35,008 nucleotides of DNA from an uncultured Pelagibacteraceae bacterium (GTDB taxonomy: Bacteria; Pseudomonadota; Alphaproteobacteria; Pelagibacterales; Pelagibacteraceae), in contig CAJQTC010000019.1 in the NCBI GenBank assembly GCA_905618885.1, forward strand, positions 1 to 35,008, in the 5' to 3' direction. Shown piece after piece: positions 8,207-18,355 of the stretch (its first letter is position 1; each line of letters starts with the position of its first letter). A model generated the notes under the pieces. The model saw nothing but the letters and a program-made list of their open reading frames with translations, had not been told where the DNA came from and did no database searches. Made by a program: the position numbers and the translations under genes.

Positions 8207-10981
8207 ATGACTTCCTTAAAAAAAACAGATCATTTTTATTTAATAGATGGCTCGGGTTATATTTTTAGAGCCTATTATGCGTTACCACCACTTTCAAGAA
8301 AAAGTGACGGTCTACCAACAGGTGCGGTCAGTGGCTTTTGTTCTATGCTCTTCAAGCTCTTAGAAGACTCTAGATCTGATGATTCAATACATAAACCAAC
8401 TCACTTTGCAGTTATCTTTGATTCAGCTAAGAAAAATTTTAGAAATGATATTTATAGCGCATATAAAGCCAATAGAACTGAAACACCTGAGGATTTGATA
8501 CCTCAATTCGAATACATTAGAAAAGCAGTAAAAGCATTTAGTTTACCTTCAATCGAATTAATAAATTATGAAGCGGATGACCTTTTGGCCACATATGCAA
8601 AAAAAATCGTATCTGCTGGAGCTAAAGTAACCGTAATTTCATCGGACAAAGATTTGATGCAACTAGTATCAGAAAAAATAAGACTCTACGATCCCATGAA
8701 AAATAAAGTTCTAGGAGAAAAAGAAGTGTTTGAAAAATTTGGTGTTAAACCTAATCAAGTAATTGATGTTCAATCTTTAGCAGGAGATTCTTCTGATAAT
8801 ATACCTGGTGTGCCCGGTATAGGAGTAAAAACAGCTGCTGAACTTATAAATAAATATAAAACCTTAGATGTTTTATTAGAAAATATTAAGGAAATTCCAC
8901 AAACCAAGAGAAGAGAAACTCTATTAGAAAACAAAGACAAGGCAATACTGAGTAAAAAATTAGTTACATTAAAAGACGATGTTCCTCTCAAAGAAGAGCC
9001 AGAAAGCTTTATTATGAAAAGTGTAGACAAAGAAAAACTTTTTGATTTTTTTCGAGAAATGGAGTTTAATAGATTATTAAGCCAAGCGATTAGTTTTTAT
9101 GGAGAAAGTGAAAGTCAAAACTTAAATCAATCCCAGCAAAAAAAAATTAAAAAAGAAAAAAACATAAACACAAAAAATTATGAATGTATTTTAGATGAAA
9201 AAAATTTAGATAAATGGATAAAAGTTCTAGGAGAAAAAACGGTTATCGCTGTAGATACTGAAACGTCATCTTTAAACCCTTTAGAAACCGAATTAGTTGG
9301 AATATCCTTTAGTTATGCTCCGAATAAAGCATGTTACATACCTTTAGCCCACAAAGAAAAGAGCTTAAAAAAGGAAATAGTTTTAAAAAAAATTAAGCCG
9401 CTTTTAGAAGATCCAAGTATTAAAAAAGTTGGCCAAAATATAAAATTTGATTTTATTGTTTTAAAACAAAACGGTATAGAAATTAATTCAATCGAAGATA
9501 CCATGCTAATTTCTTATACTTTAGATGCAGGCATTAATCGCCATAACATGGATATTTTGTCTGAAATTCATTTAGGACACAAGACAATAACTTTTAAAGA
9601 ACTAGTAGGTTCTGGAAAAAATAAATTAAATTTTACTGACATAGAACTACCCGAAGCAACGGAGTATGCCGCTGAAGACGCAGATGTAACCTTAAGACTA
9701 TACGAATATTTAAAAGAAAGAATGGATGAAGAAAAATTAAATAAAATTTACGAATATTTTGAAAAGCCAATGATAAAATTATTGGCGAAATTAGAATTTA
9801 ATGGAATTAAAGTAGACGCTAATTATCTTAAAAAATTATCAGCACAATTTGAGAAAAAACTAAAAAAAATAGAAAAAGATATCTTTGTTGTAGCGGGAAA
9901 GAAATTCAATATTGGTTCCCCTAAACAACTCGGAGAAATCATTTATAATGATCTTAAGATTGCTAAGCTTAAGAAGACTAAAAAAGGTAGTTTAGCAACT
10001 AATGCGAATGTTTTAGAAAATTTAGCATTAACAGGTCATAAATTTCCTAATTTAATTTTAGAGTGGAGACAGATTTCTAAATTAAAAAATACATATACTG
10101 ATGCATTACAAGATCATATTAGTTCCAAGACTAAAAGAGTACATACTTCATTTTTATTAGCGGCCACTAATACAGGAAGATTGGCATCAAGTGACCCTAA
10201 CTTGCAAAATATCCCTATCAAAACGGAAGAAGGAAAAGAAATTAGAAAAGCTTTTGTTGCTGATAAAGGTAATGTTCTAATTTCTGCAGATTATAATCAA
10301 ATTGAAATGAGAATCCTTGCAGATTTGGCGGATGTGAGGGAATTAAAAAAAGCATTTAAAAACAACGAAGATATACACAACTTAACAGCAAGCCAGGTCT
10401 TTAATATTCCTGTAAATAAAATTAGTGAAGATCTAAGAAGAAAGGCAAAAGCAATTAATTTTGGAATTATTTACGGAATAACTCAATATGGATTAGCAAA
10501 ACAAATTGCAGTTTCAAATCAAGAAGCATTAGATTTTATTAATGCGTACTTTAAAAAATTTCCTGAAATTAAAGATTATATGAATTCAACAATTAAATTT
10601 TGTAGAACTAGAGGATATGTTAATAATATTTTTGGTAGACGAATTCACCTTAAGGGAATTAATGATAAGAGCTTTAGTGTTAGAAGCTTTCAAGAAAGAG
10701 CAGCTATAAATGCACCCATACAAGGGTCGGCAGCAGATATCATTAGGTTAGCAATGATCAAGTTAGATCAACTAATTCAAACAGATAAAAAGTTTAAAAC
10801 AAAAATGCTCTTACAAATTCATGATGAGCTTATTTTTGAATGTTCTAAAACCGATGAAGATTATGTGCAGAAAGTTATTAGGGACGCTATGACTTCCATT
10901 TCTAGTTCAGATTATCATATGTTTTCTATACCTTTAAATGTTAGTATTAACTCTGGCCTTAATTGGGGTGAAGCCCATTAA
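8207..10981 (+). CDS. polA: DNA polymerase I
   Basis: 5'-nuclease domain (LIDGSGYIFRAYYALPP, GDSSDNIPGVPGIGVKTA), 3'-5' exonuclease motifs (AVDTETSSL, YAAEDADVTLRL), polymerase motifs (SADYNQIEMRILA, RRKAKAINFGIIYG, QIHDELIFE). Confidence 0.98.
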   Translation: MTSLKKTDHFYLIDGSGYIFRAYYALPPLSRKSDGLPTGAVSGFCSMLFKLLEDSRSDDSIHKPTHFAVIFDSAKKNFRNDIYSAYKANRTETPEDLIPQFEYIRKAVKAFSLPSIELINYEADDLLATYAKKIVSAGAKVTVISSDKDLMQLVSEKIRLYDPMKNKVLGEKEVFEKFGVKPNQVIDVQSLAGDSSDNIPGVPGIGVKTAAELINKYKTLDVLLENIKEIPQTKRRETLLENKDKAILSKKLVTLKDDVPLKEEPESFIMKSVDKEKLFDFFREMEFNRLLSQAISFYGESESQNLNQSQQKKIKKEKNINTKNYECILDEKNLDKWIKVLGEKTVIAVDTETSSLNPLETELVGISFSYAPNKACYIPLAHKEKSLKKEIVLKKIKPLLEDPSIKKVGQNIKFDFIVLKQNGIEINSIEDTMLISYTLDAGINRHNMDILSEIHLGHKTITFKELVGSGKNKLNFTDIELPEATEYAAEDADVTLRLYEYLKERMDEEKLNKIYEYFEKPMIKLLAKLEFNGIKVDANYLKKLSAQFEKKLKKIEKDIFVVAGKKFNIGSPKQLGEIIYNDLKIAKLKKTKKGSLATNANVLENLALTGHKFPNLILEWRQISKLKNTYTDALQDHISSKTKRVHTSFLLAATNTGRLASSDPNLQNIPIKTEEGKEIRKAFVADKGNVLISADYNQIEMRILADLADVRELKKAFKNNEDIHNLTASQVFNIPVNKISEDLRRKAKAINFGIIYGITQYGLAKQIAVSNQEALDFINAYFKKFPEIKDYMNSTIKFCRTRGYVNNIFGRRIHLKGINDKSFSVRSFQERAAINAPIQGSAADIIRLAMIKLDQLIQTDKKFKTKMLLQIHDELIFECSKTDEDYVQKVIRDAMTSISSSDYHMFSIPLNVSINSGLNWGEAH

Positions 10982-11036
10982 TTTGATTAAATAGTGCCTA
11001 AATTTTGACAATTTAGTTATAAAAATTAAATATTAT

Positions 11037-11735
11037 ATGTCACAAACAATTGCACTTGTAGACGATGATCGAAATCTTTTGACCGGCATTAGCATTGCCT
11101 TAGAAAGAGAAGGATTTAAAGTACAAACTTATATTGATGGTGAAACTGCCCTTAATGGTCTGACTAGAAATCCTCCTGATCTTGCAGTTATTGATATTAA
11201 AATGCCTAGAATGGATGGAGAAGAACTTTTAACCCGATTAAGAAAAAAAATGTCCATTCCTATTATTTTTTTAACCTCCAAAGATGATGAAGTTGATGAG
11301 TTATTGGGACTCAAGTTAGGTGCTTATGATTTTGTTAAAAAATCGGGTGGCTTTTCTATAAAAGTTTTAATTGAAAGAATAAAGATTCAACTTAGAAAAA
11401 AAATTGAAGTTATTGACGATTCTAAAAGCCTCATTGTTCATGGAAAGCTGAAGTTGGACCCAGCTCAATTAGAATGTGAATGGAATGAAAAAGCATTGCC
11501 TGACAAATTAACCACTACTGAATTTTTAATAGTTAAAGAACTTGCAAAAAGGCCTGGGGTAATAAAAGAAAGAGCACATTTAATGGATATAGCCTACAAA
11601 GAGAATACAGAAATAGAAGATAGGACTATTGATAGCCACATTAAACGTATTAGAAAAAAATTTAAAAAAGTAGATGATAAATTTTCTGCAATTGAAACAA
11701 GGTATGGAAGTGGGTATAGATGGAATGTTAGCTAA
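11037..11735 (+). CDS. chvI: OmpR-family response regulator ChvI
   Basis: IALVDDDRNLLTGISIALEREGFKVQTYIDGETAL, receiver plus winged-helix (RTIDSHIKRIRKKF, RYGSGYRW). Overlaps the following kinase gene start (TAATG). Confidence 0.9.
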   Translation: MSQTIALVDDDRNLLTGISIALEREGFKVQTYIDGETALNGLTRNPPDLAVIDIKMPRMDGEELLTRLRKKMSIPIIFLTSKDDEVDELLGLKLGAYDFVKKSGGFSIKVLIERIKIQLRKKIEVIDDSKSLIVHGKLKLDPAQLECEWNEKALPDKLTTTEFLIVKELAKRPGVIKERAHLMDIAYKENTEIEDRTIDSHIKRIRKKFKKVDDKFSAIETRYGSGYRWNVS

Positions 11736-13270
11736 TGAACCAAAAAAAATCAGCATCTATATTAAAAAAATTTTTATTATTTAATTTAATAGTTTTTTCT
11801 GTATTAGGACTTTTTACTTTTATTTATCTACAGGCAATTCAACCCAACTTAGTAAAAAATAAGTCAATAAGTCATTTAGTTGTTATCAAAAACACTACCG
11901 ATCATTTACAAAGATTAAAAGTAGATTTTAATGAAAAAGGCCTAAGCACTTTTCTATTGTCAGCTAGATTTTTATTTCAAAGCTTAGACAGAGTGCAGTT
12001 TTTCAATTTAGAAGGAAATTTGATTGGTGATACCAACATGCTAGATTTAGATCAAAATGTTTTTTCTAGATCTGACTTAGTTGTTGAACAAGAAATAAAC
12101 AATACCAGCGTTAACCAAAATAGAAATAGTAAGACCAATACTATTAATAACGAACTTGACTATTATAAGGAAATAAAAAATACCATTTTAAATAAAATTA
12201 AAAATGAACCTTATGTTATAGAAAGTAAAATAAAGAAAGATTTTTTTGTACAAACTTTAGATAAAGTTTTAATAGATAGAAAAAAAATTGGTTACATTAT
12301 TGTTAGTGAAGAATCCAATGAAATACTAGTAGCTGTTGATGAAAGAAAAAATTTTATAATTCGAACTGTATTAGCAGTTGCCTTAGTCATTTTTATTTTT
12401 TCTGTTTTCTTAAACAAATATATCTTAAGACCAATAAGTTTTTTGGTTAAATACACGGAGTCAATAAAAGCAAAATCAAATCAAATTGTTGATATAGATA
12501 ATTTTTTTATAAGGAGTGATGAAATAGGTAAATTGACACAATCTATCCATGAAATGACTCTAGATCTTCAGAAAAGAACTAATCGTGCAGAAACTTTCTC
12601 TGCAGATTTAGCTCATGAGATCAGAAATCCATTAGCATCATTAAAAGGAGCATCTGAACTATTAGACAAAACTATAGAAAAAAAAGACCGAGAAAAATTA
12701 TTGAATATTATTAATCATGATGCTGAGCGTATAGAGCGTCTTATTACTGATTATACGCAAATGTTAAAAGATGAAGCCTCTCTATCAAGGGAAAAAATGC
12801 TTAAAGTTGATTTAAATTTAATTATTAGAAATGTTGTGGAAGATTTTAAACAAGATATTGAAAGCTTGAACAAGAAAATTAATATTGAAATAGTAACCAA
12901 AAAAGATAAGAAAAAATCTTTTCATATTCTGGGAATTGAAAACAGAATTGAGCAAGTTGTTGCTAATCTTTTAGATAATGCAATTTCATTTAGTCAAAAT
13001 AGTAGTAAAATTATAGTTGAAATACGTAATGAAAAAAATTATTTTTTGATAACCTTCAAAGATGAGGGACCAGGTTTTAATGAAAAAAAAATAGAAAATA
13101 TATTTAAACGATTTTACAGTAATAGACCAAAGAATTTTGGGGAACACTCTGGTTTAGGTCTTAATATAGTTAAAAATATTATTGAGCTTCATAAAGGCAA
13201 AATCAAAGCATCAAACAGAATAGATGCTAAGGGAGCACAAATAGAAGTTATATTGCCCAAACATACCTAG
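11735..13270 (+). CDS. chvG: Sensor histidine kinase ChvG/ExoS
   Basis: Two TM segments flanking a periplasmic domain, HAMP, H-box FSADLAHEIRNPLASLKGASELL, HATPase FKDEGPGF and HSGLGLNIVKNIIELHKG. Paired with ChvI. Confidence 0.9.
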   Translation: MNQKKSASILKKFLLFNLIVFSVLGLFTFIYLQAIQPNLVKNKSISHLVVIKNTTDHLQRLKVDFNEKGLSTFLLSARFLFQSLDRVQFFNLEGNLIGDTNMLDLDQNVFSRSDLVVEQEINNTSVNQNRNSKTNTINNELDYYKEIKNTILNKIKNEPYVIESKIKKDFFVQTLDKVLIDRKKIGYIIVSEESNEILVAVDERKNFIIRTVLAVALVIFIFSVFLNKYILRPISFLVKYTESIKAKSNQIVDIDNFFIRSDEIGKLTQSIHEMTLDLQKRTNRAETFSADLAHEIRNPLASLKGASELLDKTIEKKDREKLLNIINHDAERIERLITDYTQMLKDEASLSREKMLKVDLNLIIRNVVEDFKQDIESLNKKINIEIVTKKDKKKSFHILGIENRIEQVVANLLDNAISFSQNSSKIIVEIRNEKNYFLITFKDEGPGFNEKKIENIFKRFYSNRPKNFGEHSGLGLNIVKNIIELHKGKIKASNRIDAKGAQIEVILPKHT

Positions 13271-13301
13271 GATTAGGATTGTTGCTTGCTAAGAAGAAAT
13301 T

Positions 13302-14612
13302 ATGTTGCTAAAACACGCGCAGAATATGAGTGATTATAAAGTAAAAGACATTAGTTTAGCTGAGTTTGGTAGAAAAGAAATTTCTCTAGCTGAAACTGAA
13401 ATGCCAGGTTTAATGGCATTAAGAAGAGAATACAAAAATAAGTTTCCTCTTAAAGGAGCAAAAATTCTAGGCTGTTTGCACATGACAATTCAAACAGCAG
13501 TTCTAATCGAAACACTTGTTGATTTGGGTGCTGAAGTGAGATGGTCGTCATGTAATATATTTTCAACACAAGATCATGCGGCAGCAGCTATCGCTAAAGC
13601 AGGAACACCAGTTTTTGCCTGGAAAGGTGAAACTGAAGAAGAAGCTATATGGTGCATAAGGCAAACAATCGAAGGAAAAAAAGATTGGAAAGCAAATATG
13701 CTACTAGATGATGGTGGTGATTTAACCGCAATGATGCATAACGATTATAAAAATTTATTAAAAGAAATAAAAGGTGTTTCAGAGGAAACAACAACAGGAA
13801 TTAAAGCATTAAACAAAATGGAAAAAGATGGATCTTTAATGATACCAGCAATCAACGTTAATGATTCAGTTACAAAGTCTAAATTTGATAATTTGTATGG
13901 ATGTCGCGAAAGTTTAGTAGATGGAATAAAAAGAGCTACTGATGTAATGATGTCAGGTAAAGTAGCGATTGTAGCTGGGTTTGGTGATGTTGGAAAAGGA
14001 AGTGCAGCATCTTTAAGACAGGCTGGTGCAAGAGTAATGGTCACAGAAGTTGACCCGATCTGCGCACTACAAGCTTCTATGGAAGGTTATGAAGTTGTTT
14101 TAATGGATGAAGCAATTAAGAGAGCCGACATAGTAGTTACAGCCACTGGAAACAAAGATATTGTTACAGCAGACCACATGAGAGATATGAAAGACAGAGC
14201 AATTCTTTGTAACATTGGTCATTTTGATAATGAGATTCAAGTAGAAGCATTAAAAAACTATAAATGGGATGAAATAAAACCTCAAGTTCATGAAATAGAA
14301 CTACCAAGTAAAAAAAGAATTATATTGTTAGCAGAAGGAAGGCTGGTTAATCTTGGCTGTGCAACTGGACACCCAAGTTTTGTTATGAGTGCGTCTTTTA
14401 CAAATCAAGTAATAGCACAAATTGAATTATGGAATAACTCTGATAAATATGAAAACAAAGTTTATGTATTACCTAAACATTTAGATGAAAAAGTAGCTAC
14501 TTTGCACCTAGAAAAAGTTGGAGCAAAACTAACTAAAATGTCAAAAGAACAAGCTGATTACATTAGCGTTAAACCATCCGGACCATTTAAACCAGATACT
14601 TACCGCTACTAA
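13302..14612 (+). CDS. ahcY: Adenosylhomocysteinase (S-adenosyl-L-homocysteine hydrolase)
   Basis: [77 protein letters not shown]-terminal KPDTYRY. An in-frame ATG at 13326 is an alternative start. Confidence 0.98.
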   Translation: MLLKHAQNMSDYKVKDISLAEFGRKEISLAETEMPGLMALRREYKNKFPLKGAKILGCLHMTIQTAVLIETLVDLGAEVRWSSCNIFSTQDHAAAAIAKAGTPVFAWKGETEEEAIWCIRQTIEGKKDWKANMLLDDGGDLTAMMHNDYKNLLKEIKGVSEETTTGIKALNKMEKDGSLMIPAINVNDSVTKSKFDNLYGCRESLVDGIKRATDVMMSGKVAIVAGFGDVGKGSAASLRQAGARVMVTEVDPICALQASMEGYEVVLMDEAIKRADIVVTATGNKDIVTADHMRDMKDRAILCNIGHFDNEIQVEALKNYKWDEIKPQVHEIELPSKKRIILLAEGRLVNLGCATGHPSFVMSASFTNQVIAQIELWNNSDKYENKVYVLPKHLDEKVATLHLEKVGAKLTKMSKEQADYISVKPSGPFKPDTYRY

Positions 14613-14621
14613 CTTAGTAGC
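14605..14621 (+). promoter_or_regulatory. Perfect intercistronic palindrome spanning the ahcY stop and ending 2 nt before the tsaE ATG
   Basis: GCTACTAA-C-TTAGTAGC: 8-nt arms around one central base, no following T-run. Confidence 0.5.
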
Positions 14622-14623
14622 TA

Positions 14624-15073
14624 ATGATCATAAAATCTTTAGATCAATTAAATCAAGTTACATTAAATATTATTAAAAAAATTAACAAAGAAGACTGCAT
14701 CTTGTTATTTGGAGAAATAGGAACTGGTAAAACTACACTAACAAGAGCCTTAATAAACAATCTTCAAAATCAAAACAAACAAGTTGAGACAGAAGTATTA
14801 AGTCCAACTTTTAATATTGTATATGAATATGAAATTAGTGAATTAAAAATCATGCATTACGATCTATATAGATTAAAAACTGAAAAAGATGTTCAACAAC
14901 TTGGAATTTTTAATCAAAGCTCGAAAAGTATAAAAGTTATAGAATGGGCCGAAATAATTAAAGTCAAACCAGATGACAGACTTGAAGTTTACATTTCTCA
15001 TGAGAGAGAACAAAATGTGAGAAAAATATATTTTAAAGGATTTGGAAATTGGAAGGGATTTAATGCAATATAA
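14624..15073 (+). CDS. tsaE: tRNA threonylcarbamoyladenosine biosynthesis ATPase TsaE
   Basis: Walker A LLFGEIGTGKTTLTRALI, LSPTFNIVYEYE, MHYDLYRL, VIEWAE; typical TsaE/YjeE. Confidence 0.94.
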   Translation: MIIKSLDQLNQVTLNIIKKINKEDCILLFGEIGTGKTTLTRALINNLQNQNKQVETEVLSPTFNIVYEYEISELKIMHYDLYRLKTEKDVQQLGIFNQSSKSIKVIEWAEIIKVKPDDRLEVYISHEREQNVRKIYFKGFGNWKGFNAI

Positions 15074-16037
15074 AATAAAAAAAATTTCAGGTGATGCTTC
15101 TTTTCGTGAATTTTACAAAATAGAAAAAAAATTTGGATCAACAATATTAGTAAAAGCAAATAAAGATAAATTTAGAAATCTAATTATTTATGCAGCAGTA
15201 AACGAACTGTTAATTAAAAATAAAATTAATGCTCCAAAACTAATTAAAGAGTATTTTTCTAACAACATGATGGAGATAGAAAATCTAGGAGATCATTCTT
15301 TCTTAGAACATGTAAAAAATAAAAAAAACAAATTTAACGATTATAAAAAACTAATAAAATTAATCATTAAATTACAAAAAATAAAATTTAAGAAGAGTAT
15401 TAAATTTAAAAATAATAAAATTATAATCAACAAACACAATCTCTCCGAATTGCATAAAGAATCTGATTTATTTTTTGATTGGTATTTAAAAAATAATGGG
15501 AAAAAAAAAGAATTTAAAAAAAATAAAAATATAATAAAAAAGGAATTAAATATTCTTTATAAAAAACTTCACTACCAGGAAATGTGTTTTGTACACAGGG
15601 ACTTTCACGCTTCTAATATAATGGTCAAAAATAATAGGTTTGGTTTAATTGACTCACAAGATGCCATGAATGGAAATTTACTTTACGATGTAGCATCACT
15701 TATTGATGATGTTAGAATTAAAATTTCGAAAGAACTAAAATCTTTACTTTTTAATTACTACCTTTCTAAAACAACAAAAATTAAAAATAATAAAGAAAAA
15801 TTTTTGGCAAAAAATGATTTTGATATTTTATCAGTACAAAGGAATTTAAAAATATTGGGGATCTTTGTTAGACTTTGTAAAAGAGACCACAAATCAGTCT
15901 ACCTAAAATATTTACCATATATTTGGAGATTATTAGAGTTAAGACTTAAGAATCCAATTTTCATTAATTTGAGGTATTTATTAAATAAAGCTATTAATAG
16001 GAAAAACAGAAAAAAAATAAATTTTAATGAAAATTAA
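15063..16037 (+). CDS. amgK: Aminoglycoside phosphotransferase-family kinase (AmgK-like amino-sugar kinase)
   Basis: SGDASFREFYKI, CFVHRDFHASNIMV, GLIDSQDAMNGNLLYDVASLIDD. The listed start at 15042 is TTG; ATG at 15063 follows a good ribosome site (GGAAGGGA) and is preferred. Sits between tsaE and a MurU-like gene. Confidence 0.82.
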   Translation: MQYKIKKISGDASFREFYKIEKKFGSTILVKANKDKFRNLIIYAAVNELLIKNKINAPKLIKEYFSNNMMEIENLGDHSFLEHVKNKKNKFNDYKKLIKLIIKLQKIKFKKSIKFKNNKIIINKHNLSELHKESDLFFDWYLKNNGKKKEFKKNKNIIKKELNILYKKLHYQEMCFVHRDFHASNIMVKNNRFGLIDSQDAMNGNLLYDVASLIDDVRIKISKELKSLLFNYYLSKTTKIKNNKEKFLAKNDFDILSVQRNLKILGIFVRLCKRDHKSVYLKYLPYIWRLLELRLKNPIFINLRYLLNKAINRKNRKKINFNEN

Positions 16038-16725
16038 AAAAGCCATGATTCTCGCAGCTGGTCTTGGCAAACGAATGCGACCATTAACTGAAACAATACC
16101 AAAACCGTTAATAAAGGTTGGTCCAAAAAATCTTTTAGAAAGATCAATCGAGTTACTTTCAAAAATGGGTATTGATGAACTAGTTATAAACACGTATCAT
16201 TTATCTGAAGAAATTGATAATTTTCTTAAGAATAAGAATTACGGAATTTCTATTAACCTTTCAAAAGAAAAAGAATTGTTAGATACAGGAGGTGGTATTT
16301 TGAATGCTACTAAAAAATTTGAAAACAAACCTTTTTTTGTTTTAAATCCGGATACAATCTGGAATAAAGATTACTACGAAGAACTAAAAATTCTTGAAAA
16401 CTCTTATTTAGAAAACAATAAACCTACTTTGTTACTAGTTAATAAAAATAATAGTCACGATAAATCTTTCAAAGGTGATTTTAATTTTATAGAAAATAAT
16501 CACATTATAAGAGGTTTAAACAATCAATACATATTTACAGGCGCACAGATTATTAATAGATCTATTTTTGATGGTATAAAAAAAAATGTTTTTTCAATGA
16601 ATGAAGTCTGGAACCATATGATTGAAAAAAAAAAATTGTTAGGACAAGAAAGTAATCAAATTTTTTTTCATGTAAACAACATTAAAGTTTACGAAGAGCT
16701 AAATAAATTAAAATTTACTGATTAG
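16027..16725 (+). CDS. murU: Nucleotidyltransferase, MurU-like (MurNAc-1-P uridylyltransferase family)
   Basis: AMILAAGLGKRMRPLTETIPKPLIKVG, DTGGGILNA, FVLNPDTIW; overlaps the amgK-like gene end. Confidence 0.85.
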   Translation: MKIKKAMILAAGLGKRMRPLTETIPKPLIKVGPKNLLERSIELLSKMGIDELVINTYHLSEEIDNFLKNKNYGISINLSKEKELLDTGGGILNATKKFENKPFFVLNPDTIWNKDYYEELKILENSYLENNKPTLLLVNKNNSHDKSFKGDFNFIENNHIIRGLNNQYIFTGAQIINRSIFDGIKKNVFSMNEVWNHMIEKKKLLGQESNQIFFHVNNIKVYEELNKLKFTD

Positions 16726-17434
16726 TAATAATTGTTTTTTCTCTAGATTTATCTAAGTACTGAATATCTTTTATATCTAAGATTTGATCGAATTCAATAA
16801 TTAGTGGATTTCCTGTTGGTATTTCTAATTCATTAATTTTTTGATCTGATATGTTAAATAATTTTTTACAAAGAGCCCTCAAAGAATTCCCATGTGCGGT
16901 GATTATTATATTTTTATTTTTTTGTAAGTCAGGTTTAATTTTACTTTCAAAGAAAGGAATTACTCTATTGTATGTATCTTTTAGTGACTCCGTTAAAGGT
17001 ATCAAGCCTTGAGGTATGCGAGTGTTTAAAGGACTAAGTAAAGATTGGTTTTTGTCATTTTCAGACATTGGTGGTGGAGATACATCCCAAGACCTTCGAT
17101 ATTTTTTAAACAGTTCTTCACCAATTTGTTTTTTAGTCTCTTCTTTGTTTAATCCAGTTAATGAACCATAATGTCTTTCATTAATTTCCCAAGAGGTATT
17201 TAAGTCTAGTTCTAAATTATTTTCTTCAAGTATAACTGTTAGAGTTTTAATGGCTCTTTTTAAAAATGATGTGTAGGATATATCTATATTTATATTAAGA
17301 TTTTTAATTAATTTTCCTGAATTCCTAGCTTCTAGAATGCCCTGTTCTGATAAACCAACATCTACCCATCCAGTAAATCTGTTTTCGGCGTTCCAAATGC
17401 TTTGGCCATGTCTGGTTAAAATTAATTTACTCAT
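16715..17434 (-). CDS. gpmA: 2,3-bisphosphoglycerate-dependent phosphoglycerate mutase
   Basis: LILTRHGQSIWNAENRFTGWVDVGLSEQG, INERHYGSLTGLNK, ITAHGNSLRALCK. Confidence 0.95.
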   Translation of the reverse strand: MSKLILTRHGQSIWNAENRFTGWVDVGLSEQGILEARNSGKLIKNLNINIDISYTSFLKRAIKTLTVILEENNLELDLNTSWEINERHYGSLTGLNKEETKKQIGEELFKKYRRSWDVSPPPMSENDKNQSLLSPLNTRIPQGLIPLTESLKDTYNRVIPFFESKIKPDLQKNKNIIITAHGNSLRALCKKLFNISDQKINELEIPTGNPLIIEFDQILDIKDIQYLDKSREKTIITNQ

Positions 17435-17476
17435 AATACTTTATTATTAAATAGCATGTACTATATTTGAATAACA

Positions 17477-17869
17477 ATGAAAAATAATATTTTAAAATTA
17501 ATTATATATTTGTATTATTTATCTCTAGTTGTTTTATTAATTATTTATTTATTTCCTGGAAGCATAATTGGTTATTTTCTATACGGAGAAATGAACAAAC
17601 AACCTAATCTTATTAGTAATCCAATAGGCACATCAATAAATCATTTTTTCTATTTTTTTTATTTAACTTTTTTAGGATTAATTTATAGATTAAGTAAAAA
17701 AAAATTTATTAACAGTTTTTTATTTTTATTTATACTTGCAATCTTTTTAGAATTACTTCATTTTTTTATACCTAATAGAGCCTTTGAGCTAAATGACCTT
17801 CTATCTAATAGCATGGGTATTTTAATTATATTTTTTTTATCTAAATTAATAAAAAAATTTACCTTATGA
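17477..17869 (+). CDS. VanZ-like small membrane protein
   Basis: Multiple TM segments; FLELLHFFIPNRAFELNDLLSNSMGI resembles the VanZ-family E...P.R.F...D...N..G pattern. Confidence 0.6.
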   Translation: MKNNILKLIIYLYYLSLVVLLIIYLFPGSIIGYFLYGEMNKQPNLISNPIGTSINHFFYFFYLTFLGLIYRLSKKKFINSFLFLFILAIFLELLHFFIPNRAFELNDLLSNSMGILIIFFLSKLIKKFTL

Positions 17870-18336
17870 AACTACTAATATTTGTATTAGTCGTTTTGTT
17901 GAATTTAAGCACAAAAATAATCGCTAATGAGATTTCTGGTTTTGCAGTTGTTTCCGACGGTGATACTATTAAAATTTTAAATAACAAAATAAGGTTGCAT
18001 GGTATTGATGCACCAGAGAAAAAACAAAATTGTACTAAGAATGAAAAAAAATACAATTGTGGAAGATTAGCAACTGAGGCGTTAATTAAGAAAATTAATA
18101 AAAATGTAGTCAAATGTTTGACTCAAAAAAACAAAGATAGATACAATAGATCTATTGGCGTTTGTTTTGTTGATCAGAAGAACCTAAACAAATGGATGGT
18201 TAAAAATGGATATGCCGTTGCATACAGGCGTTATTCCAAAGACTACATTTTAGATGAAGAATTTGCAAAAAAAAATAAACTTGGTTTGTGGTCTGGAACT
18301 TTTTTAAAGCCAGAAAGATGGCGAAAACTGAATTAA
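17866..18336 (+). CDS. Exported thermonuclease-family (SNase-like) nuclease
   Basis: N-terminal signal-like segment, then VSDGDTIKILNNKIRLHGIDAPEKKQNC, DRYNRSIGVCFVD, NGYAVAYRRYSKDY, GLWSGTFLKPERWR. Confidence 0.9.
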   Translation: MKLLIFVLVVLLNLSTKIIANEISGFAVVSDGDTIKILNNKIRLHGIDAPEKKQNCTKNEKKYNCGRLATEALIKKINKNVVKCLTQKNKDRYNRSIGVCFVDQKNLNKWMVKNGYAVAYRRYSKDYILDEEFAKKNKLGLWSGTFLKPERWRKLN

Positions 18337-18355
18337 ATTCTTATACAAATAGGAA

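Noticed and set aside
10998-11036. Hairpin CTAAATT-TTGAC-AATTTAG and TTGACA -35-like hexamer before chvI
   Set aside because: AT-only weak stem without U-run; no well-spaced -10 before the ATG, so neither terminator nor promoter could be supported.
13271-13330. Possible SAM/SAH-type riboswitch just upstream of ahcY (repeated TTGCTAA motifs)
   Set aside because: Only about 31 nt between genes and no convincing stem or pseudoknot could be drawn by eye; would need Infernal to revisit.
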